Source: Falsiroseomonas oryzae | GTDB lineage: Bacteria; Pseudomonadota; Alphaproteobacteria; Acetobacterales; Acetobacteraceae | DNA: 64,000 nt | Assembly: GCF_027856955.1 (NCBI RefSeq) | Contig: NZ_JAPSMD010000003.1 | Coordinates: 1 to 64,000 of the forward strand | Direction: 5' to 3' | Shown here: piece after piece, positions 45,601 through 52,497 of the stretch | How positions within the stretch are numbered: position 1 is the first letter of the stretch | Layout of the letters: every line of letters begins with the position of its first letter | Notes under the pieces: generated by a model | What the model was told of the DNA's origin: nothing | Databases searched by the model: none | The model's input: the letters and a program-made list of their open reading frames with translations, nothing else | Translations under genes and position numbers: made by a program

Positions 45601-45786
45601 CGCCGCCAGCATGAGGGGCGTACGTCCCTGGGCGTCGCGACCGTCAATCGGCGCGCCGCGTCTGAGATGGAGTTCCACGGCGGCCGCAACACCCGAGGCC
45701 AAGGTCAGCCGGAACAGCGTCCCGAGGCTAGGCGACGTGCTCAAGCAGCCTTCCCCGCGCGCATGGTCCACGTTACCTGATAACAC
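42616..45786 (-). CDS. Ankyrin repeat-sigma70 fusion protein, first gene of the MORC-type restriction operon
   Basis: A 1056-residue protein. Residues about 25-105 are ankyrin repeats (DAQGRTPLMLAAMRGHLDVC, VLLQAGANPALRDLSGDDA). About 110-560 is acidic, Ala/Glu/Pro-rich and partly repetitive. About 560-760 resembles the non-conserved and 1.2-like part of RpoD. From about 815 there is a full sigma70 core: region 2 with DLVQEGQIGLLRAIDRFD and GFRFGTYATWWIRQSI, region 3, and region 4 with LTLEEVGQVYRVTRERIRQIEA (-35 helix). It is the promoter-proximal gene of the operon, joined to the GHKL ATPase by ATGA. The GTG at 45786 is used here, but TTG 45744 has the better Shine-Dalgarno (GGGGAAGG). It may direct RNA polymerase to island promoters. 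Confidence 0.85.
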   Translation of the reverse strand: MLSGNVDHARGEGCLSTSPSLGTLFRLTLASGVAAAVELHLRRGAPIDGRDAQGRTPLMLAAMRGHLDVCRVLLQAGANPALRDLSGDDAISLARVKGHSPVLALLAAHSAPSLPASAEPPAAIHDDGEAASLLGAVSLQKQAAEQPEAPAASGVAPPPATSNASCATDGQAEARDVSVVPDGADASDGWVVEDDRSAARTGSGPDDGEAPRSAIEVPAAEEAELADPLVTGEQGSHHGVQSGKAAPGLLNSYQLPFASADVFTSVGVTALQGGGDVPTMPADVLLHEGNAPQTGDRPSGWAQSHETTIDTCGIDTQAAAQDVCWVPEDGGASTEWGCQQDPGPPVVSPGPSDGPLPRPSNDAPLEDGPERPSAEPAHPFVEDEQACHPATLASRTTTDWSDLTQEALSPVGLSMMRGAAATLRQAHNGSSEATGMSNAVDILAKSIIPDEAVEAAWEPEPEPDLTPSGADIAAAAAQRETAVSRHAAALPDADWADTHIDLPDTAPDWTDAFREGSDGFRAVTHLVSAGLREGCILVEELDALRESLVDGERGHRLVAALEILLEDLGILVEDEHAIDWTRMAVVEGDDLRTTGTGYEVAAAAERLTEIWGASPDAERLLLEAAARAPVLSKAAETRLFHEIAASLTFLQRAASSNPLVASLLEKWADQLNARSVLPREISEADWGADDQDGADASDPDQDTQAEPGEKAFADFPGDAGNPAADALAAHLRATARTLLQRGAAQELLAAARLTPRRILELTEACLGRNGMCGREGLRASIRRPDDIGHELAVLRRPAFRVQQPAGPAGLSDVFQRYVDARQAIVEANLKRVVWLARRYARAAVPFLDLVQEGQIGLLRAIDRFDPNRGFRFGTYATWWIRQSISRYVQDQGRTVRVPVHMLERIAKAKRVSEALRVKSGLEPTPRELADALETDVLSVERALAADLEGIWLDDTGTRPDEEAAVPAPLVDEATPLTALLHHDLRRLLAASLRNLDARQARIIDLRFGLTDGNPLTLEEVGQVYRVTRERIRQIEAKTLKRLPRLLPNRQFENLVP

Positions 45787-45891
45787 TTCCTACGGGCCGG
45801 CAAGTCGCCGGGCCGCCCCCTGGTCCATTCTGATGTAGAACAGATTCGGCCCTGGCGGCCAGAAGTTCAAGCCCGCAGCGAGGGGCAGAGC
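45787..45891. promoter_or_regulatory. Divergent promoter region between restriction and modification genes
   Basis: A 105-bp spacer between the leftward sigma-restriction operon and the rightward vsr-methyltransferase pair; both promoters must lie here or overlap the 5' ends. It contains the odd palindrome CTGGCGGCCAG at 45852-45862, a possible operator. No convincing -35/-10 pair could be assigned by eye, which would be natural if the operon's own sigma factor reads it. Confidence 0.5.
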
Positions 45892-46413
45892 GTGCCGCGA
45901 AAGCAGTCCATCACCAGACGAAGCGACACACCGCCCGGACAAGGGCAACGGCTCGATTCCAGCAGCACACGCCGGCACCGCGGCGACATCATGTCCCCCG
46001 AGAAGCGCAGCGCCGTCATGGCGAAGATCCGGGGGCGGGATACGGGACCCGAAAGGATCGTCGCAGGGCTGCTCCAAGACGCCGGCCTGACCTTCGAGAG
46101 CCATGCCCGGGACCTGCCGGGCAGGCCCGATTTCGTGCTGCGTGACCGACAGGTCGCCATCCTGGTGGATGGGGACTTCTGGCACGGCTGGCGCTTCCCG
46201 GAATGGCGGGACAAGCTCTCGCCAGCATGGGAGGCCAAGATCGAAGCCAACCGCCAGCGGGATAGGCGGAACATCCGACGTCTGCGACGGCTGGGCTGGG
46301 CAGTGATCCGCCTGTGGGAGCATCAGGTGAAGCGGGATCCAGCGAAATGCCTGTCGCGGGTGCTTCTCCTTGTTGAACGTGCGTCGGACGGTCAGGCCGC
46401 CGGCCAACTATAG
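45892..46413 (+). CDS. vsr: Vsr-type very short patch mismatch endonuclease
   Basis: A 173-residue protein with the Vsr core: SAVMAKIRGRDTGPE, LPGRPDFVL (catalytic Asp), VAILVDGDFWHGWRFP (His) and RNIRRLRRLGWAVIRLWEH. Vsr nicks 5' of the T in T:G mismatches that arise when 5-methylcytosine deaminates, protecting methylated sites. It precedes the C5-methyltransferase gene by 46 bp, its expected partner. The GTG at 45892 has GAGGGG upstream; ATG 45991, which begins at the conserved core, is the alternative start. In MORC-type loci Vsr-like enzymes may also take part in restriction. Confidence 0.88.
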   Translation: MPRKQSITRRSDTPPGQGQRLDSSSTRRHRGDIMSPEKRSAVMAKIRGRDTGPERIVAGLLQDAGLTFESHARDLPGRPDFVLRDRQVAILVDGDFWHGWRFPEWRDKLSPAWEAKIEANRQRDRRNIRRLRRLGWAVIRLWEHQVKRDPAKCLSRVLLLVERASDGQAAGQL

Positions 46414-46459
46414 ACAGCCTGCTGGTCGACGCCTCGGAAGCCTGGTAGGACCAGGTTCG

Positions 46460-47416
46460 ATGACGATTCGAACACTTGACCTGTTCTGCGGCGGCGGTGG
46501 GAGCAGCTACGGGGCGAGGCGTGCCGGCGCACAGATCGTCTGTGGGGTCGATGCCTGGGACGTCGCGATCACGGCATACCGCTCGAACTTTCCTGAGGCG
46601 CGCACTGTCCAGCTGCGAATGACCGATCGCACGACGGTCGGCGAGGTCGGTGATCTCGGCGGCATTGACCTGCTTCTGGCCTCCCCCGAATGCACCAATC
46701 ACACCTGTGCCCGGGGAAGCCGTCCACGGGACGAGGAGAGCCGCGCAACAGCACGCTACGTGCTCACCTTCGCTGCCGCACTCGAACCTCGCTGGATCGT
46801 CCTGGAGAATGTGGTGCAGATGAAGAGTTGGGATGGCTACCCAGGTCTTCTGGAAGAACTGAAGCGCCTCGGTTACTGCCTCCGCGTCGAAGTGCTCGAC
46901 GCGTCAAAGTTCGGGGTCCGCCAATCGCGACGCCGCCTGTTCATCGTGGGAGATCGAAAGGCGGAACCTCCGCCGATCCCCCAACGCAAGGGGCGCGCAC
47001 CTGCGGCTGCGGGGATCCTGGACAGACCCGGCCTTTGGCCGACCAAGCCGCTCTACACCCCAGGCAGGGCAGCCGCGACGATCGAGCGGGCCGAGCGGGG
47101 GATGACCGAGCTTGGGATGTATGAGGATTTCCTCATCGTTTACTATGGCAGCGATGGATCGGGGGGGTGGCAGCCGCTTGACCGACCCCTTCGAACAATC
47201 ACGACCCTGGACCGCTTCGCATTGGTGACGTGGCAGGGGAAGGAGCCCATGATCAGGATGCTCCAGCCTTCTGAGCTGTCACGTGCGATGGGCTTCGACG
47301 GCGATTACTCGCTCACTGCCGTTCGCAGCCGACGCGACCGGATCAAGGTGTTGGGCAATGGCGTTGCCCCCCCCGTCATGGAAGCGATCGTGAAGAGCCT
47401 CGCCTCCGCCGGCTGA
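46460..47416 (+). CDS. C5-cytosine DNA methyltransferase with SPEC motif IV (M2)
   Basis: A 318-residue methyltransferase: motif I RTLDLFCGGGGSSYGA, motif IV ASPECTNHT (Pro-Cys core altered to P-E-C, Cys kept), motif VI IVLENVVQMK, motif VIII VRQSRRRLFIVG, short recognition region, motif IX around MLQPSELSRAMGF, motif X VLGNGVAPPVMEAI. It should place 5mC to protect the host from the divergent GHKL/Z1/PD-(D/E)XK restriction genes. The ATG at 46460 gives motif I at the usual position; the frame is open further upstream by chance. The recognition region is short, suggesting a short target. Confidence 0.88.
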   Translation: MTIRTLDLFCGGGGSSYGARRAGAQIVCGVDAWDVAITAYRSNFPEARTVQLRMTDRTTVGEVGDLGGIDLLLASPECTNHTCARGSRPRDEESRATARYVLTFAAALEPRWIVLENVVQMKSWDGYPGLLEELKRLGYCLRVEVLDASKFGVRQSRRRLFIVGDRKAEPPPIPQRKGRAPAAAGILDRPGLWPTKPLYTPGRAAATIERAERGMTELGMYEDFLIVYYGSDGSGGWQPLDRPLRTITTLDRFALVTWQGKEPMIRMLQPSELSRAMGFDGDYSLTAVRSRRDRIKVLGNGVAPPVMEAIVKSLASAG

Positions 47417-47720
47417 ACCAGCCTGTTCCGGTTGCTCCACTAGGTACTCACGTTTGCGGCGGGAGGGATGTTGACGCCGAGCCATCAAGTTCCTATCATG
47501 TTCTCTTATGACACATGAGCGCTCGACCCGGTGCGCGCCCACCCAGCTCTGCGGCACACAGTTGCCTGCAGTTGGGACCATGCTGTCCTCCTTCTCCGCT
47601 CGAATAGCCCGGGCTGCCGCGCAAGCCTGAGCCACTCTGGGAGATTTCCCTGCTCGCTCGGGCGACCGCGGCCTGCCGTCGATGACGGCTCCCGGAAACC
47701 TCGAGCGGAAACTGCACACG
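47417..47720. other. Intergenic stretch after the M2 methyltransferase gene
   Basis: About 300 bp with no supportable gene. It contains an AT-richer patch near 47490-47515 (TTCCTATCATGTTCTCTTATG) that may carry the promoter of the following DUF6634/protease operon. Confidence 0.4.
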
Positions 47721-48074
47721 ATGACGATCATCATCGGTCCGAACGGCATCATCGAAGGTGCCGTTGCGGGCGAGATCCAGCGGCTGGCTGGGCTCCTCCA
47801 CGATCTCAGACGCATTGCTGGCGGCCTGCCGCCAGATCCTGGCCACCTCCGCAGTGCGCCGCAGCTTGACGGATGGTCCATCACGTCACGCCCTTCGGCG
47901 TGCCTGACCGGTGTCGTCAGCGGACACCCGACAGCAAGCGGGCCCCGCATCATCACAAGTGACCTCTGGGTCATCGCGCCGACGGCAGGTTGGGCCCGCA
48001 CGATGTCGAGGCTCTACCGGCTCGGCGATCCGGCATGCCCGACAGATATCACCTCCCAGGCTGCAGCGAGGTGA
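47721..48074 (+). CDS. DUF6634-like small protein
   Basis: A 117-residue protein beginning MTIIIGPNGIIEGAVAGEI, with the later segments LHDLRRIAGGLPPDPGHL, APQLDGWSI, GVVSGHP and TSDLWVIAPTAGWARTMSRL-YRLG. The last pattern is what I recall for DUF6634 proteins of alphaproteobacterial islands. Its stop codon lies inside the Shine-Dalgarno region of the FtsH-like protease gene, 7 bp before that start, so the two are coexpressed. Function unknown; it may be an adaptor or antidote for the protease. Confidence 0.6.
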   Translation: MTIIIGPNGIIEGAVAGEIQRLAGLLHDLRRIAGGLPPDPGHLRSAPQLDGWSITSRPSACLTGVVSGHPTASGPRIITSDLWVIAPTAGWARTMSRLYRLGDPACPTDITSQAAAR

Positions 48075-48081
48075 CGCAGCG

Positions 48082-50118
48082 ATGTGGCACAATCAGCAAG
48101 AGAGTTCGGTCGACAACGGGGCGCTCGACGCCAACTGCGACGCCGAGAACTCCGCACCGAGCACCACGCAGAGAACAGCCCCGGAGCTGTGCCCTGTTCG
48201 CGCAACCGCGCATGTGATGGTCCGCCGTGCCCTGCACGCCAATCCCACCCTTCGTACGCTCTCCCGCGCCGGATCAACGGTCATCGTAATCCGCGCACCA
48301 GATGAGCGTTGGGCTCAGGCCGTCGTGGATGCATGGTCGGCAGAGTGGCGCAGCGTAGCATGCGAGGCATCAATCGATGAACCAGATGCCGCCATGCCGG
48401 CGGACGCGCTGATGATCCGCGGCACGACGACGCTGCCGGGAGGTCGCGATCGAGAGGATCTTGTCAGGCGGATTGCTTCGGCGCTCGCGGAAGGCAGGCA
48501 AGTCCACGCACTGGCGTGCGCGCCTGATCGTGAGCTGCTGCCGGAGTTGCTCCAATTGGCGAATGCAACCGCAGCGATTGAGTGGCCGGACGGGGCGGAT
48601 CTCGCAGAGGCCTTGGGACTGCACTACGGCCGTGCGCCTTCCTGGACGCCAACCAACGCGAACTCCGTGAACATCTTGCCGGCCGACCTGCTCCTCACCC
48701 ACCGGCCGGATCGTGACCCGGACGCGCACCTGCGGAGAGCGATGGTTTTTGTCTCCCGCCGGCATCAAGCCGCCGTCGGTCAGCTTCGCCTTGAAGACCT
48801 TCACGGCATGCAGGCAGTTGTGGAATGGGGCCTCCGTCTGCGCACCGACCTTGCGCTTTACCGCAGCGGCCGGCTGCCGTGGCGTGACGTAGACAAGGGA
48901 GCGCTTATCGTAGGCCCGCCCGGAACCGGCAAGACCACGTTCGGCCGCGCGCTTGCTGCGTCCTGCTCGGTGCCGCTGATCCAGGGCAGCGTGGCCAAGT
49001 GGCAGGCGTCAGGAACTGGGCACCTGGGCGACATGCTCAAGGCAATGCGCCGCACGTTCGACGAGGCGCGTGCAGCGGCTCCGTGCATCCTCTTTGTGGA
49101 CGAGATCGACAGCCTCGGGGACCGCAGCAGGTTCGATAGCCGCAATCGTGACTACAGCACGCAAGTGCTCAATTCGATGCTTGAGCTGTTGGATGGACTC
49201 GAAGCTAGGGACGGCGTCGTGTTCGTCGGCGCCACCAACCGTCCCGAGGCGCTCGACCCTGCCCTCATCAGAGCGGGACGCCTTGACCGGATGATCCGCA
49301 TCGACCTCCCCTCTGCCGAGGAACTCCAGAAGATCTTCCGCCACCATCTTGGTCAGGAGCTGCCTGACGCTGATCTGCAGATGATTGTGCGATCGCGCGT
49401 CGGGATGACCGGTGCGGATGTGGAGCGAGCGGTGCGGGGCATGCGACAGCGCGCCAGGCATGAGGCCCGGGCTCCATGCATGAACGACCTTCTCTCCGAA
49501 CTGTCGGATGCAAAGGTCATCTTGTCTGAAGACATGCGCTGGCGGATCGCCGTCCATGAGGCCGGTCACGCCGTCGCAATCCTGCATCTCCGCCCAGAAG
49601 CATTGAGGTCTGTGTCAGTCGGACGAACGGCAGGAGATACGGGCGTGCTGGGCGTCGTCGCTACAGCACCGGATCTCTGCGGTTCTGGTCCGGGGACACC
49701 CATCACGCGGCATGCAATCCTGAACGCGATTGCCGAGCGGCTCGCCGGACGGGCCGCCGAATGGCAACTGCAGGGAGAGGTCAGCGCGGGCGCCGGTGGA
49801 TCGCCAAGCAGCGATATCGCGATGGCGACCTGGCTTGCGACGGTCGCCGTTTCCGCTTTTGGGCTGGACGGTAGCGGCAGTCATGCCCCCGTCTGGCGTG
49901 GCCTGCCGGATGTCGATGATGTCCCGCGGCTCCTGCTGCAGCATCCTGGGATCGCCCGGCAGGTCGAGGCCATGCTGCACGAAGGCTACGAGCGCGCCCT
50001 CTGCCTCATGCGGGACGAGGCCAGTTCCGTCGAGCAGGTGGCGAAGCGATTGATGGTTGCCGATTGTCTGACCGCGGATGAAGTGCGGGAAACGGTCTCA
50101 GCTGCGAGACAGGCCTGA
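48082..50118 (+). CDS. Soluble FtsH-like AAA+ zinc protease
   Basis: A 678-residue AAA+ protease. The N-terminal 250 residues are unique and lack any transmembrane segment. The AAA module has Walker A IVGPPGTGKTTFG (about 275), Walker B CILFVDEIDSLGDR and the second region of homology VGATNRPEALDPALIRAGRLD. The M41 peptidase has zinc ligands HEAGHA (about 491) and a probable third ligand in SPSSDIAMAT. It is therefore catalytically complete but, unlike housekeeping FtsH, not membrane-anchored. The ATG at 48082 is preceded by GAGGTGA. It sits between a DUF6634-like gene and a small hypothetical. Regulated proteolysis of island factors is a guess. Confidence 0.85.
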   Translation: MWHNQQESSVDNGALDANCDAENSAPSTTQRTAPELCPVRATAHVMVRRALHANPTLRTLSRAGSTVIVIRAPDERWAQAVVDAWSAEWRSVACEASIDEPDAAMPADALMIRGTTTLPGGRDREDLVRRIASALAEGRQVHALACAPDRELLPELLQLANATAAIEWPDGADLAEALGLHYGRAPSWTPTNANSVNILPADLLLTHRPDRDPDAHLRRAMVFVSRRHQAAVGQLRLEDLHGMQAVVEWGLRLRTDLALYRSGRLPWRDVDKGALIVGPPGTGKTTFGRALAASCSVPLIQGSVAKWQASGTGHLGDMLKAMRRTFDEARAAAPCILFVDEIDSLGDRSRFDSRNRDYSTQVLNSMLELLDGLEARDGVVFVGATNRPEALDPALIRAGRLDRMIRIDLPSAEELQKIFRHHLGQELPDADLQMIVRSRVGMTGADVERAVRGMRQRARHEARAPCMNDLLSELSDAKVILSEDMRWRIAVHEAGHAVAILHLRPEALRSVSVGRTAGDTGVLGVVATAPDLCGSGPGTPITRHAILNAIAERLAGRAAEWQLQGEVSAGAGGSPSSDIAMATWLATVAVSAFGLDGSGSHAPVWRGLPDVDDVPRLLLQHPGIARQVEAMLHEGYERALCLMRDEASSVEQVAKRLMVADCLTADEVRETVSAARQA

Positions 50119-50122
50119 ACTC

Positions 50123-50410
50123 ATGAGCAATGATGCCTCCATCGGAGACGCTCGCGACCTCGATACGGAGCGACCGGAAACCTATTCCTGCCCAGCCGAG
50201 GACGGGCAGGAACTGCAGGACGGGATGCGAATCGGGCGTTACCTCGTCTTGCGCGATGCCGAGGGACGGCAGCTTGCGATCGCCGCCCATGCGGTAGCCG
50301 CCGCCTCGGCGCTGGACGACGGCACACTTCTGATGCTGCCCGCCGGAAAGCTGGCGGTCGTGCCCCACCCATTCGCGAGGGTCGTCGGGTGGCTGGCTGC
50401 ACTTCGTTGA
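50123..50410 (+). CDS. Small hypothetical protein downstream of the FtsH-like protease
   Basis: A 95-residue acidic protein starting 4 bp after the protease stop codon, so very likely cotranscribed. RIGRYLVLRDAEGRQLAIAAHAVAAASALDDGTLLMLPAGK is a beta-rich stretch reminiscent of a small regulatory fold. No known motif. Its position suggests a partner or regulator of the protease. Confidence 0.55.
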   Translation: MSNDASIGDARDLDTERPETYSCPAEDGQELQDGMRIGRYLVLRDAEGRQLAIAAHAVAAASALDDGTLLMLPAGKLAVVPHPFARVVGWLAALR

Positions 50411-50488
50411 TCCGGCCGACGTCGGGGACCACCCGGCGCTGACGTGCGGCTCAGCCGTCAGCTTGCCGGCCGCTCGGCTTCATGACTG

Positions 50489-50755
50489 TCACTCCGGACC
50501 GCTACCGCGATCGGTGGTGGAGACTTCCGACGCCCTCAATCGGACGCCTGGTCCGACGGTATCGTCACCCGGCAGGAAGATCAGGCCAGCCTCCTCAAGT
50601 ACACCGCGGACGGCCTCGGTCGTCCGCGCGTAGAGGCGATCGCCGCGCTCGAGGCGCGCGATGGTATTCGGCGATACCTTGGCAAGCGTTGCCAACTCCC
50701 GGACTCCGAGACCGAGGGCTGCACGTGCCATCCGGCATTGAGCGGCTGAAAGCAT
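50489..50755 (-). CDS. XRE-family helix-turn-helix regulator
   Basis: An 88-residue protein with a clear HTH: QCRMARAALGLGVRELATLA-KVSPNTIARLERGD, followed by a second helical segment and a short tail. Such minimal XRE proteins bind operator DNA as dimers. The ATG at 50755 gives the HTH at the usual distance; GTG 50785 is an alternative. TAGTAACAC motifs lie around its start, so it may autoregulate and control the divergent gene at 50911. Confidence 0.8.
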   Translation of the reverse strand: MLSAAQCRMARAALGLGVRELATLAKVSPNTIARLERGDRLYARTTEAVRGVLEEAGLIFLPGDDTVGPGVRLRASEVSTTDRGSGPE

Positions 50756-50939
50756 AGTAACACCGTTATCATTTTCCCTTGACACGGTCAGGGGAAACCA
50801 CCACCTCTGTTACTACCTTGCGACAATGTCTCAAGGTTGAAGCGGCCGGGTTAGCGGCTGGTACCCGCGAACCCGGCCTGACCAGACACGGAGCCTCAGG
50901 AGCCCAGTGCATGGCTGAGATTGCTAGTAACACAACTAA
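50754..50939. promoter_or_regulatory. Repeated TAGTAAC motifs around the XRE gene start
   Basis: TAGTAACACCGTTAT (start near 50755), GTTACTA (near 50813) and TAGTAACACAACTAAC (near 50924) share a TAGTAAC/GTTACTA core in an otherwise GC-rich intergenic region. Three copies flanking a divergent regulator gene suggest operator sites. Inferred by eye only. Confidence 0.35.
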
Positions 50940-51585
50940 CGGCCGCGGAGCGGGCGGATCGGCGATTGTCCCAACTGACGCCCTTCTCTCGGATAAGGGC
51001 GCAAGCGCTGGAGGCTGGCGAGAACGCGACCTGTCGGTCCTGCTCCATGGCACAGCTTCCCAGGGAAAGCGGGGACACGCACGCGCAACCCGGCTTGCCC
51101 GGCAGTTGGATGCCGGCCTCGTCGAGTTCGGCGGCACCGCCTTGGCTTGGCAGTTGCCTGTTCTGCCGGATCAGCGTGTGCGGACCCTGCTTGCAATGGC
51201 TGGCTCAACGGACGTCGCGGAAGGTCCGCAGCACGCGAGGTTGAAGCTCACCGCCCTGCTCCTCGGCTTGGCCGCCTTGCGCGCAGAGGAACGCCTCGTC
51301 ATCGAGGCTACCATGAGCTACGGGCGCCGACCGGACCTCGCGATCATGCCGCAAGAAAATGGGGTGCCGGCGGTCTGCCTTGAGTGCGGTGCGACACCGG
51401 GCAACACGATCGCCGACCACTTGCGCCACGGCGTGGCTGCCGTCTGGGTGTTGCCTTTCGCGCTCAATGCAGAACCGGACGACCCGCTGCTTGTCTTCGA
51501 CCTTCGCAGGACCGACGTGACGCGGCGTCCGACACCACGCTGTGCCGAACTCCGGCACGCGTGGAACCAGCTGCAGACCTCCTGA
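50911..51585 (+). CDS. Hypothetical protein, possible PD-(D/E)XK-like fold
   Basis: A 224-residue protein. The ATG at 50911 has CAGGAG upstream at proper spacing; a longer open frame begins at 50779 but lacks a Shine-Dalgarno. The C-terminal half reads RRPDLAIMPQENGVPAVCLECGATPG followed by a GVAAVWVLPF strand. The spaced Asp and Glu-x-Gly resemble a degenerate PD-(D/E)XK core, but the Lys is missing. No family is recognised. It is divergent from the XRE gene and just upstream of another hypothetical, possibly in one unit. Confidence 0.5.
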   Translation: MAEIASNTTNGRGAGGSAIVPTDALLSDKGASAGGWRERDLSVLLHGTASQGKRGHARATRLARQLDAGLVEFGGTALAWQLPVLPDQRVRTLLAMAGSTDVAEGPQHARLKLTALLLGLAALRAEERLVIEATMSYGRRPDLAIMPQENGVPAVCLECGATPGNTIADHLRHGVAAVWVLPFALNAEPDDPLLVFDLRRTDVTRRPTPRCAELRHAWNQLQTS

Positions 51586-51610
51586 CATGTCGCGGAAAGG
51601 AGAAGTGCAG

Positions 51611-52231
51611 ATGGCTTTGCCTGTCGACCGGCCCCTGCTGACGACGGATGTTGTGCCGGCACTCGGGCTTGATCGCCCTGTGAAGGAACGGCTCCACAGC
51701 ACACTGGAAGCCGCGTGGCTCCTGGGTCTTGACGGTGGCGGCTGGGCTGCCGTGCAGAACGACACAAGCGACGGTCCTCCGTCACTGCTTGGGCCATCGC
51801 AAGCCATCCTGCTGCGCTGGCTCGAGCGTTGGCCCCACGCAGTTCTTCGTCGCATGGGCGTCGCCAGTCCGAGAGAGCTATACCTCCAGCTGCAGGAGGC
51901 TGGGTGCGTGATCAGCCGCCGCAACTACGGCCTCGCTCTTGGCTGCGATGGTTCCGCCGGTTCGAGATGGCTGAATTCCAGCGACGAGAGCGCATCTCCG
52001 ATCGTGCGCCGCATCTGCGCTTTCGTCTCCGGCGAGGGCGATCCGACGCAGATGACCGCACGCTGGTCCGACATCTACAAGTGTGCGGAGACCGAGGCCA
52101 TCGCTCGTCGCGGATGCGGCCTGAAGTCGCTGAGGTCATGGTACGCCGAGCACGAGGCTGTCGTCCCACGGCAGAAAGGTTGCGCCGGTCTGAGGTGGGC
52201 GCAGCAGGTAGAGGCCGCTGACCACAGCTAG
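51611..52231 (+). CDS. Hypothetical protein
   Basis: A 206-residue protein from ATG 51611 with a strong AAGGAG-type Shine-Dalgarno; an upstream ATG at 51587 is weaker. Segments RRMGVASPRELYLQLQEAG, SRRNYGLALGCDGSAGSRWL and SPIVRRICAFVSGEGDP look structured, and the middle part resembles an HTH-like regulator of plasmid or ICE genes, but I cannot assign a family. It follows the previous gene by 25 bp and is probably cotranscribed. Confidence 0.5.
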   Translation: MALPVDRPLLTTDVVPALGLDRPVKERLHSTLEAAWLLGLDGGGWAAVQNDTSDGPPSLLGPSQAILLRWLERWPHAVLRRMGVASPRELYLQLQEAGCVISRRNYGLALGCDGSAGSRWLNSSDESASPIVRRICAFVSGEGDPTQMTARWSDIYKCAETEAIARRGCGLKSLRSWYAEHEAVVPRQKGCAGLRWAQQVEAADHS

Positions 52232-52497
52232 CCGCTGACCACGACGCAGCGGTGGCGGGCAGCCAACCGCCCCCTTGGCGGCAGGGCATAGCACTGACCC
52301 AGCCTGCCTGGGGCGCCAGCCGGCAGGCTTCGTCCGAGCCCCTGAGGTCTGGCCGCGACGGTCCGCCCTTGCAGCCGGACCGCCCCGCCGACTGCTTGCG
52401 TTCGGCCGCCCCACGGCAAGCTTCCCGGATGGGCGCGAGTTGTCCCGCGCCCATCGGTACGCACGACACCAATCGCGAACCTGACGAGGAAAGCAGC

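Noticed and set aside
35471-47416. DISARM assignment for the operon with a C5-methyltransferase
   Set aside because: The characteristic drmA helicase, drmB (DUF1998) and drmC phospholipase-D genes are absent; Z1 and GHKL ATPase point to the MORC-type class.
47911-48081. Upstream start for the FtsH-like protease
   Set aside because: It overlaps the DUF6634-like gene out of frame; ATG 48082 follows GAGGTGA at proper spacing.
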